Origin: Brevibacterium zhoupengii
GTDB lineage: Bacteria; Actinomycetota; Actinomycetes; Actinomycetales; Brevibacteriaceae
Direction of reading: 5' to 3'
Length of the DNA stretch: 64,000 bases
Assembly: GCF_021117425.1 (NCBI RefSeq)
Contig: NZ_CP088298.1
Span: 3,906,001 to 3,970,000, forward strand
A model generated the notes under the pieces. It had not been told where the DNA came from. It did not search any database and saw only the letters and a program-made list of their open reading frames with translations. Shown here in pieces: positions 55,561 to 63,184 of this stretch. The number at the start of each line of letters is the position of its first letter. Position 1 is the stretch's first letter. A program made the position numbers and the translations under genes.

Positions 55561-56501
55561 CGGTGTCTGTCTTCCGCCTGGAAGCCGTAGTCGGAGACGG
55601 TGTCATCAGGGACGACGGGAACTTCTGCCGGAGCGGTGACGAAATCGAAATCCTCCGCGCTGATTCCCTTGAGCTCGGAACCCAGCTGGGCCAGAGTGCT
55701 GGCGTTGAGGCCGGAGTCCACGGTGAGGAAAGGGCTGAGCGCCCGGACCAGTTCAGACATCTTCAGCGGGTTGAGCTCATAGTCTGCAGACAGCACCTGA
55801 GCACCGATTGCTCGGATGAATTCCTGCTGATTGCGGATGCGCTGCAGGTCACCGTTCGCGAACGCTGTGCGCTCGCAGACGAATGCGAGTGCCGCCTCCC
55901 CATCAAGCGTGTTGGGCCCGACGCTGAAGTCGTGACTTCCGGATTCGAATGCCGCCGACGACACGACATCGACACCGCCGACGAGATCGGTCAGGTCACT
56001 GAGCCCGGCGAGGTCGACGACAGCGACGTGGTCGATGTCGATGGCGAGGAACTCGGAGACCGCCCGTACAGCTAACGGCAGACCTCCGACCTCGACGGAG
56101 GACTCGACCGTGCCCTGCCCATGGCCCGGCACACTCACCCAGGTGTCGCTCGGGATGGATACAAGCTGGACCCCGCTGCGGTCGGCGGGAATCCGGACGA
56201 CCATAATCATGTCCGTCGGAAAACCAGTGGAAGCCGTGGAGTCGGTGGCGGCGGTGGAGCCCGGGGCAGCAACCGGTGAGTTGGTGCCGAGGAACAGAAT
56301 GTCGACTGCCTCCGGCCCGGCGCTCGGTTCCTGCTGCTTCGATGACTGCAGCTGCTTCGCCAGAGCAGGATCGTCCGTCGTCGCGGTCCCAGAATCCCAG
56401 GACAGCCCCAGATACCCGGTGTACGCACCGACTCCGGCTCCGACGAAGAGGAGAGCGAAGACTACGAGGCCCGCCCCGATGATGATCGTCTGCTTCTTCA
56501 T
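55557..56501 (-). CDS. LytR-CpsA-Psr (LCP) family protein with altered active site
   Basis: This 314-residue protein has a short cytoplasmic end, one helix (residues 5-27) and an extracellular LCP domain (about 65-230). LCP enzymes transfer undecaprenyl-linked glycans to peptidoglycan. Key arginines are replaced: the usual S-I-P-R-D is SIPSD (Ser118), the Y-V-R-x-R position is FVCER (Cys209), and the N-terminal G-x-D-x-R is GTNSP. Arg211, Arg221 and Arg223 remain. Thus it may be inactive or act as a binding protein. It overlaps the aminotransferase gene upstream and the LuxR gene downstream by four bases each. Confidence 0.8.
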   Translation of the reverse strand: MKKQTIIIGAGLVVFALLFVGAGVGAYTGYLGLSWDSGTATTDDPALAKQLQSSKQQEPSAGPEAVDILFLGTNSPVAAPGSTAATDSTASTGFPTDMIMVVRIPADRSGVQLVSIPSDTWVSVPGHGQGTVESSVEVGGLPLAVRAVSEFLAIDIDHVAVVDLAGLSDLTDLVGGVDVVSSAAFESGSHDFSVGPNTLDGEAALAFVCERTAFANGDLQRIRNQQEFIRAIGAQVLSADYELNPLKMSELVRALSPFLTVDSGLNASTLAQLGSELKGISAEDFDFVTAPAEVPVVPDDTVSDYGFQAEDRHR

Positions 56502-57631
56502 ACTCTGACCGCCTCATCGATGTAGGCTGCGATCTCCGCAACCACTTGGCTCCGGTCCTCCGACGGCAGATCTGTGCTCGACGGAAGTGCCAACCCGGTT
56601 TGGAACAGCTCCTCCGCACGGCCGGTGATGTACCGCTGATCGCAGCCAGCGTGCACGGGCTGCAAGTGCATCGGCTTGAACACCGGGCGAGTTTCGACTC
56701 CGCGCAGCAGCAGTGATTCACTCAGCGACCAGGCATCGGTGCCTGATTCGGGTCCGACGATGAGCACACTCATCCAGCAGTTGCCGTCAGCGGCGTCGAG
56801 GACTCGCATTCCGCCGACTGATCTCAGCGACTCGTCGTAGACACGATTATGGGAACGTTTGATCGCCACGATCTCCTCGAGCCGATCCAGCTGAGCCAGA
56901 CCCAGAGCTGCGAGAAGGTTGGACAAACGGTAGTTGTATCCCACCTCGGTGTGCTCATAGTGCACCACGGGCTGCCGCGCCTGGGTCGAGAGATAGCGAA
57001 CCCGGGCGGCGGTCTCAGGGTCGGAGCAGAGGACCGCACCACCCGAGGAGGTGGTGATGATCTTATTGCCGTTGAAGGACAGTGCGGCAACCTCGCCGAA
57101 CGATCCGGCCGGCTCCCCGTTCAGGCTGGCGCCCAATGACTCGGCGGCATCGGAGACGACGACGGCATCATAGGCCGCAGCGATCTGCCCGATGCGCAGG
57201 TAGTCAGCGGGTCGTCCGTAGAGGTCGACGGGCATCACCGCACGGATCGGACGTCGTGTGGCCAGGGCATCCGCACAAGCGGCCTCGAGCACCGCGACGT
57301 CCATGAGACCTGAATCATCGCAGTCGATGAACACAGGCTCGGCGCCGAGGTAGTGGAGGGCATTGACGGTCGCGGCGAAGGTGAGCGTCGACACCGCAAC
57401 ACGGTCTCCGCGCCCGATCCCCTGCACCAGCAGGGCCAGATGCAGCGCGGCGGTTCCAGAACTCACCGCCACGGCATGAGACCGACCGGTGACGGCGGCC
57501 AATCGTGTTTCGAACTCATCGAGCTGCGGACCGGCCGGAGCCACCCACCCGGATCGCAGTGCGGCAACGACCGCACCTTCTTCCTTCGCCCCCACAGATG
57601 GAATGCACAGGGGAATACGCATCGCCGTCAT
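56498..57631 (-). CDS. DegT/DnrJ/EryC1 sugar aminotransferase (PglE-like)
   Basis: This 377-residue PLP enzyme has the family start IPLCIPSVGAKEEGAVVAAL, SSGTAALHLAL, the aspartate in SDAAESLGA and the PLP lysine 190 in SFNGNKIITTSSGG. It is expected to aminate C4 of the UDP-4-keto-6-deoxy sugar made by the dehydratase encoded just before it, giving a 4-amino-4,6-dideoxy-GlcNAc (bacillosamine-type pathway). It overlaps its neighbours by four bases on both sides. Coupling to the 4,6-dehydratase supports the assignment. Confidence 0.85.
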   Translation of the reverse strand: MTAMRIPLCIPSVGAKEEGAVVAALRSGWVAPAGPQLDEFETRLAAVTGRSHAVAVSSGTAALHLALLVQGIGRGDRVAVSTLTFAATVNALHYLGAEPVFIDCDDSGLMDVAVLEAACADALATRRPIRAVMPVDLYGRPADYLRIGQIAAAYDAVVVSDAAESLGASLNGEPAGSFGEVAALSFNGNKIITTSSGGAVLCSDPETAARVRYLSTQARQPVVHYEHTEVGYNYRLSNLLAALGLAQLDRLEEIVAIKRSHNRVYDESLRSVGGMRVLDAADGNCWMSVLIVGPESGTDAWSLSESLLLRGVETRPVFKPMHLQPVHAGCDQRYITGRAEELFQTGLALPSSTDLPSEDRSQVVAEIAAYIDEAVRV

Positions 57632-59571
57632 GACCAGCTCGTCCCAGCCAAATCGAGCCTGCCCGTAGTCTGGCCGACTCCGGCCACTTCGACAGCGGGC
57701 ATCTCAGCAGGCATCTCAACGAAGTTCGAGACGGTGGGCGCCGAGGTGAGCGCAGCGACTGGTGCTGTCGCATCCACACCGTCAACGGTCTCCACATAGC
57801 AGTCGCGGATGTTCTCGAGGGTAGCGCCCGGGACGGGAACCGCCGTCGGGTCCAAGGGTGAGACCTCGACCGTCCAAGACACCCCGTTGGCCGAGGTTCG
57901 GTCAAGCTCATCGGGCGAGAACAGCTCCTCGTGCAGCTTCTCCCCCGCACGCAAGCCGGTGTAGACAATGGGACACGACCGTCCGGTCAGGGCCATCACC
58001 CGCTTCGCCAAGTCGACGATGCGGACGGGTTTGCCCATGTCGAGGACCTGCGTCTGGCCGCTGCCGCCCAGGGCCGCAGCTCGCAGCACCAGCAGGCACG
58101 CCTCGGGAATGGTCATGAAGAAGCGTGTGACGTCAGGGTGTGTCACGGTCAGCGGTCCGCCCCGCCGGATCTGATCGGCAAACGAGATGAGCACCGACCC
58201 ACGTGAACCGAGGACGTTTCCGAAGCGCACCGACACATAGGGAAGACCCGTGACGGCGGCATAGTGGGCGGTGAAGCGTTCGGCGACGAATTTCGACCGT
58301 CCCAGTTCGCTGCTGGGGTTCGCCGCCTTGTCCGTGGAGATGTTGACGAATCGGCCGACACCGTGTTTCTGGGCCGCGCGCAGGACGTTCAACGAACCGT
58401 GCACGTTGGTCTTCCACCCTTCAGCGGGATAGCTTTCGAGCATCGGCAGATGCTTGAGCGCGGCCGCATGGATGACGATGTCAGGTTTGTGTTCGGCGAA
58501 GGCGTGGTCGAGTGCCTGCGGGTCACGAATATCGGCGAGGACGAGATCAGGGGAATCCATCAGCGCTCTCCCCTCAAGGCTCATGCACAGTGAGTGCAGC
58601 TCTGACTCATCACGGTCGAGCATGATCAGTCGTCTCGGATCGTGCCGCGAGATGATCCTGCACAGTTCGGATCCGATGGAGCCGCCGGCTCCGGTGACGA
58701 GCACAGTACGTCCTTCGACGAGACGGGAGATCTGATCGCTCTCAGGTTCGATCGCGGGTCTGCCGATGAGATCGGTGACATCGAGATCGCGGATATCGGA
58801 GAGCCCGATGTCCGATGAGAGCATATCCAGAGGCGAAGGCACTGCCCGCACCCAGGTCGTCTCCGGCTCCAGTCGCTGAACAAGGGAGGCGAACACCTGC
58901 GCCGGTGCATCGGCAATGCCGACGATGACTCCGGCGGCATGCGAAGCGGCAACCACCTCGGCGACGGAAGAAGTAGTGCCACGGACGGGCACACCGTGGA
59001 TGAGCTGTCGAGCCTTGGTCGGGTCATCGTCGATGATGGCCACGGGACGGTAGGGGCTGAGCGGATCCGCCATCATCTGGGAGACCAGCGAAGCCCCGAG
59101 GTCACCGGCGCCGACGATGATGACGGGTTCACCGGCCACCGGCACCATCCTCAGCTCCTGGAGGACTCGAACGACCTGTCTGACGAAGACCATGAGGGCT
59201 TGGGCGAAGAGCAGAGCCAGAAGCAGCCAGGGGATGTCCTCCCGGTATTCCGGCACCGCGCCCACGACGGCGGTGCCGGTGAAGAGGATGGCCGCGACCA
59301 CGCCCTGATTGCGCAGTTCACGGTCGGAGCCGAGCTGATACCGGTTGCGATACAGCGAGAGCAGGTAGCCCAGGCCGATCTGACCGATGACGAGTGTCGG
59401 CAGCAGGAGAAGAAACTCGCCGCCCCAGACCCGCCCGAACAGGGAGACGACGAGGAACCACGAGATGATGAGGGCCGACCCGTCGAGACAGGCCAGACCG
59501 AGAGCACTGGAGTAGGGCCGACGACGAGGACTGTCAGCGGCGGACGGCAAAGGGGCTGGGAGTTCATTCAT
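57628..59571 (-). CDS. Membrane NDP-sugar 4,6-dehydratase (PglF/CapD-like)
   Basis: This 647-residue protein has four to five N-terminal helices (about 25-125), a first Rossmann domain (VIIVGAGDLGASLVSQM) and a second with VTGAGGSIGSELCRII and the catalytic region FVNISTDKAANPSSELG, in which Thr-Asp-Lys replaces the usual Tyr. That is the inverting/retaining UDP-GlcNAc 4,6-dehydratase family (PglF, WbpM, CapD). The product feeds the aminotransferase. The start is taken as the ATG at 59571; GTG at 59580 would add three residues. It is the first gene of the leftward four-gene operon. Confidence 0.88.
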   Translation of the reverse strand: MNELPAPLPSAADSPRRRPYSSALGLACLDGSALIISWFLVVSLFGRVWGGEFLLLLPTLVIGQIGLGYLLSLYRNRYQLGSDRELRNQGVVAAILFTGTAVVGAVPEYREDIPWLLLALLFAQALMVFVRQVVRVLQELRMVPVAGEPVIIVGAGDLGASLVSQMMADPLSPYRPVAIIDDDPTKARQLIHGVPVRGTTSSVAEVVAASHAAGVIVGIADAPAQVFASLVQRLEPETTWVRAVPSPLDMLSSDIGLSDIRDLDVTDLIGRPAIEPESDQISRLVEGRTVLVTGAGGSIGSELCRIISRHDPRRLIMLDRDESELHSLCMSLEGRALMDSPDLVLADIRDPQALDHAFAEHKPDIVIHAAALKHLPMLESYPAEGWKTNVHGSLNVLRAAQKHGVGRFVNISTDKAANPSSELGRSKFVAERFTAHYAAVTGLPYVSVRFGNVLGSRGSVLISFADQIRRGGPLTVTHPDVTRFFMTIPEACLLVLRAAALGGSGQTQVLDMGKPVRIVDLAKRVMALTGRSCPIVYTGLRAGEKLHEELFSPDELDRTSANGVSWTVEVSPLDPTAVPVPGATLENIRDCYVETVDGVDATAPVAALTSAPTVSNFVEMPAEMPAVEVAGVGQTTGRLDLAGTSWS

Positions 59572-59894
59572 TGTTTTCACGAGGCCCAGGATTCCCCAGC
59601 CCTCTCACAGCCAATAGGGGGTTACCTCCGGACAGCGACGTGTCACTACTCTGTCATGATCAGGTCATCACTGGCTCCCAATACTCAGTCACCCGCAATG
59701 ACCTGGAACTTGTGGATCAAACCCCCTCGCACCGCCCCTCAGACACTCGCGTGCCCCGAGATTCCGCCCTCGACGGTTGACCGCACGGAGTCTGCGGATG
59801 ACCGTAGACCGCGGTGATTTCGGCGAGTTCACGTCCCGCGTGCTCCTAGTCTGAGAGCGTCAGCGAGAGCAGAGAACAGGGATGGTGAAGCAGC
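59572..59894. promoter_or_regulatory. 323-bp divergent control region of the glycan locus
   Basis: It holds the promoters for the leftward dehydratase operon and the rightward glycosyltransferases. A small inverted repeat CCGCA-N7-TGCGG lies at 59782-59798, and TGATCAGGTCATCA is near 59658. No reliable promoter boxes or ORF can be assigned. Confidence 0.5.
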
Positions 59895-60965
59895 GTGAGA
59901 ATCGGCTTATTGGCCAGCACCGGTGGGATGTTGGATTCCTTCTTCATCGAGATCGCACAATCGTGGCGATCATGTGGACACACTGTCAGCTTCGCCGCCG
60001 GGTCAGCGATGGTCTCGGACCAGGCAACGCTGATCCCCGGGCTCTCCCGTCGTCCCGACCCGGGCACGTTTCGAGCCCTGGCCGGCCTGCGGCAGTGGTC
60101 GGGGAGTGAGAACCTCGACGTCATCGTCACGAACTCGGCAACCGCCTCGGCGCTGGTGAGACTGGCCGGAACGAAAGTGCCCGTCGTCTACTTCTGTCAC
60201 GGACTGCACTGGAACGAGCTCCGCTCGATCTCGGACCGGGTCTGGCCGGTCCTCGAGCGCATGCTCCTTTCGCGCACTGCCGGAGTCATCTCACTCAATT
60301 CGGACGACCAGGCATGGTTCGCCGAGCGTATTGAGAGCCGTCGCCGGCTGCATCTGTCGGCCGGAGTCGGACTCGATCTGGCTCGCTACCCCGTCAGAGA
60401 CTTACCCGACGGTCCGCTCCGACTGTGTTGGATCGGGGAGTTCTCCACTCGCAAACGTCCGCATCTGGCGATGGAGGCAGCGGCCGAACTGCAGCGACGA
60501 GGAATCGACTTCCATTTCGAGATGCTCGGTGAGGGAGTCTTTCGTGCGCAGATCCGTGATGAGATCTCTGCTCGTGGACTGTCGGGGATCGTCTCCGCAG
60601 ATGGTCCGGGTGATGCGGCCGCGGTGCTCGCGGACAGTCATGCTCTGGTGCATACCGCGCAGTGGGAGGGCCTGCCCCGTGTCATGTTGGAGAGCCTGGC
60701 AGCCGGCCGCGGCAGCTATGCCTTCGACGTCAAGGGCGTGCGTGACATTCCTCTGGCTCAGCTGAGTGTCGACGGCGACGCAGAAGAGCTGGCCACCCGG
60801 ATCGCCGCAGACTGGGAATCGGGACGATTGCGCCGACCCCTGACCTTCGACCGAGGCCTCCTCGATTACTCACATGCCGCCGATGGCATCCGGCAGTTCC
60901 TGCCCACTTTCGTCCACACCGTGTCGTCGACGTCTGCCCGGCGGAGAGAACCTCATGTCGAATGA
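59895..60965 (+). CDS. Glycosyltransferase, family 4 type
   Basis: The product has 356 residues and a GT-B fold. The GTG at 59895 opens MRIGLLASTGGMLDSFF. The acceptor domain contains the H-G-L motif (VVYFCHGLHW), and the donor domain has CWIGEFSTRKRPHLAMEAA and, in the nucleotide site, HTAQWEGLPRVMLESLAAG, with the E-G-x(4)-E pattern of GT4 enzymes. It probably adds a sugar to a polyprenyl-linked intermediate at the inner membrane face. The next gene overlaps by 11 bp. Confidence 0.85.
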   Translation: MRIGLLASTGGMLDSFFIEIAQSWRSCGHTVSFAAGSAMVSDQATLIPGLSRRPDPGTFRALAGLRQWSGSENLDVIVTNSATASALVRLAGTKVPVVYFCHGLHWNELRSISDRVWPVLERMLLSRTAGVISLNSDDQAWFAERIESRRRLHLSAGVGLDLARYPVRDLPDGPLRLCWIGEFSTRKRPHLAMEAAAELQRRGIDFHFEMLGEGVFRAQIRDEISARGLSGIVSADGPGDAAAVLADSHALVHTAQWEGLPRVMLESLAAGRGSYAFDVKGVRDIPLAQLSVDGDAEELATRIAADWESGRLRRPLTFDRGLLDYSHAADGIRQFLPTFVHTVSSTSARRREPHVE

Positions 60966-61998
60966 TGCTCTGATCTCCGTCATCATCCCCGTCCACAACG
61001 GCGAGAGGTACCTGCAGGACTGCCTGTGGTCGGTACTCACCCAGTGCCATGAGCATCTTGAGCTCATCGTCGTCGACGACGGGTCCACCGACAGCACACC
61101 GGAGATCCTTGACGACCTCAGCTCCCGGGACCCCCGAATCATTCGTCTGCAGACCGATCACGCCGGAGCCTCAGCGGCTCGCAATGCCGCGCTGGCGAAG
61201 GCAGGCGGCGAATGGGTCATGTTCGTCGACGCCGACGACCAGCTCCTCAGCCCTTGTCTGCTCAAAGCAATAGCCGACGCCTCGGACTCCGCCCTCGACG
61301 TGGTCACCTTCGAGACCAGCAGCAACCCCACCGACATCGCCGATGCCCACGACGCCGCGCTCCTCGCGCGGCACAGGTGCGTCGCCGGTGAAACCCGACT
61401 CACGAGGCCGAGGCGGGTACTTGATCCGACCTATCTGAGCCCGAAGATCATCGACGAATCATTGAACACAGTATGGAACAAGGCCTACCGTCGTGCGGCT
61501 GTGACCCGGTCAGGGGCGCGATTCCCCGTCGGGGTCCACCTCGGCGAAGACCTGCTGTTCAATCTCTCCTTCGCCCGTGCAGCTTCGATCGGGAGCCATC
61601 TGCCCCTGCTGGGCTACTACTACCGGCAAGACAATTCAGCGTCGGTGACCAAGCGTTTCATCCCCGGAAAGCACGATGAGCTGATGCTCGTCAACGACGC
61701 TCTGCAGCAGTTCGCCTCGGACCTGAGCTCGCCCGAGCTGATCGCCGCGGCCGGATACATCCGGGCCAAGAATGCGGTGTCCTCAACCAGGGACCTCCAC
61801 CACCGGCAGTGCCCTCTCCCCTTGCGGGAGAAACTGGCGGCGGCCAAGACATATCGCAGTGCAGCGACGCGGGTGGCCACCCGCGGCCTGAGACCCGTTC
61901 AGCTGCTGTTCGGCTCAGCCTACAATCTGCTCGATCATCGAGTGCTGTTCCTCCTCACCGGGTTACTCGCCGCGGCGAACCGGCGGGCTATGCGCTGA
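60955..61998 (+). CDS. Glycosyltransferase, family 2 type
   Basis: The 347-residue product has a GT-A domain: SVIIPVHNGERYLQDCLWSVL, VVDDGSTDST and the metal motif FVDADDQ, followed by a C-terminal extension with two amphipathic helices near the end (LLTGLLAAANRR). It is coupled to the GT4 gene by an 11-bp overlap. A GGAGAG site lies before the ATG at 60955. It likely adds another residue of the exopolysaccharide repeat unit. Confidence 0.88.
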   Translation: MSNDALISVIIPVHNGERYLQDCLWSVLTQCHEHLELIVVDDGSTDSTPEILDDLSSRDPRIIRLQTDHAGASAARNAALAKAGGEWVMFVDADDQLLSPCLLKAIADASDSALDVVTFETSSNPTDIADAHDAALLARHRCVAGETRLTRPRRVLDPTYLSPKIIDESLNTVWNKAYRRAAVTRSGARFPVGVHLGEDLLFNLSFARAASIGSHLPLLGYYYRQDNSASVTKRFIPGKHDELMLVNDALQQFASDLSSPELIAAAGYIRAKNAVSSTRDLHHRQCPLPLREKLAAAKTYRSAATRVATRGLRPVQLLFGSAYNLLDHRVLFLLTGLLAAANRRAMR

Positions 61999-62063
61999 AT
62001 CGACACGTGCTGGCGGTACGTTGCATCGGCACGCGCCCGCGTTGCATTGCTTCAGCACAGGTC

Positions 62064-62115
62064 TCAGGTGTTGAGCAGCATGTCCATCATCAGGTATTGA
62101 GCAGCTTGTCCATTG
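62064..62115. repeat. 26-bp tandem duplication over the EpsG stop codon
   Basis: Bases 62064-62089 and 62090-62115 are 26-bp copies that match at 22 of the first 24 positions. The inner copy holds the last EpsG codons and the stop. Confidence 0.8.
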
Positions 62116-63184
62116 CGCCGATGTACTGGCTCCAGCCGAGGAAGGCGATCATGAGCCCGACACTTGCCAGTCCCTGTCTCCACCCTTTCAGGCAGAGCAC
62201 GGGGATCGTCACGATCAGCGGCACTATCGACCAGGAATAGGCCGCGACCCTGTCGCTGTAGTAGACGAAGCCCAATGCAAGGTAGTAGGTATTGAGGATG
62301 ATGAAGGCGTGGAACAGCTGTCGGTACCAGTCCGGCAGGCCATCGATCGTCTTCAGCACGACATAGCCCATCACGAGGACGCAGAGCCCGAGAATCCAGA
62401 AGTCCGGTCTGTTCGTCCCGCCGGTGTACAGATCGGCGTTCTCAGGATCGGTGTAGGTTTCGAGTTCTTCCGAGCCGGAGGCGAACGGCGCCAACAAGGT
62501 TGCGTTGAGTCCTGTGAGGAACAGCAGAGAGAACACCACCCACACTCCCACGAGGAAATTTGTGGAGGCCTTCGGAAGAAACCGGATGCCAAGCAGCAGC
62601 AGCGCCGCAGGAATAGCCGACCAGTGGAAGAGAGATGCGATGGCCAGCCACACGAGTGTCTGCCACAGGCGGGCTCGCCGGCAGATCGAGACGAGAGCGA
62701 GCAGGATGAACAGCAGAGACAGTCCCTGCCGCAGCAGATAGCTCGAATACCCGGTGAAGAATCCGAAACAGAAGGTGATGTAGTAGACGACGGTCACCTG
62801 CCATGTCGACCGCAGCAGCCAGAGCAGTGCCAGGGCGAGCACAATCGAACCGAGCAGGGCGATGACGAAGAAGTAGACCTGCGGATCATGAGTGAAGAGA
62901 CCGATGAGCCAGCCCAGCAGGAGGAAGGCAGGTTCGCGGCCCTCACTATCGTAGGCATAGAAGACCTCGCCAGTGGGCGCAAAGCTGAGGACCTGGAATT
63001 CCGTCGAATAGATCGCTTTGTCGGAGATGTCGTAGTTGCCCAAGGCCGCAACGATGGTGTTGATCAGGATCAGTGAAATCAGCGGAAGCAGCGCATTGCT
63101 CCAATGCCGCAGCTGCGGGACTCTCCAGCTCAGAACGAGCATGAGAACCCAGACAGTCGTCAGCCCGAACCAGATGGCGATCAT
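62090..63184 (-). CDS. EpsG-family polysaccharide polymerase
   Basis: This 364-residue membrane protein has about ten helices. The N-terminal part matches the EpsG family: GREPAFLLLGWLIGLFTHDPQVYFF (the R-E-P-x-F-x-x-x motif), then YYITFCFGFFTGYSSYLLRQGLS, which includes the R-Q motif. It probably polymerises exopolysaccharide units. It overlaps the kinase gene by four bases, so it is coupled to the Wzc-like protein. The stop lies in a duplicated tail. Confidence 0.87.
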   Translation of the reverse strand: MIAIWFGLTTVWVLMLVLSWRVPQLRHWSNALLPLISLILINTIVAALGNYDISDKAIYSTEFQVLSFAPTGEVFYAYDSEGREPAFLLLGWLIGLFTHDPQVYFFVIALLGSIVLALALLWLLRSTWQVTVVYYITFCFGFFTGYSSYLLRQGLSLLFILLALVSICRRARLWQTLVWLAIASLFHWSAIPAALLLLGIRFLPKASTNFLVGVWVVFSLLFLTGLNATLLAPFASGSEELETYTDPENADLYTGGTNRPDFWILGLCVLVMGYVVLKTIDGLPDWYRQLFHAFIILNTYYLALGFVYYSDRVAAYSWSIVPLIVTIPVLCLKGWRQGLASVGLMIAFLGWSQYIGAMDKLLNT

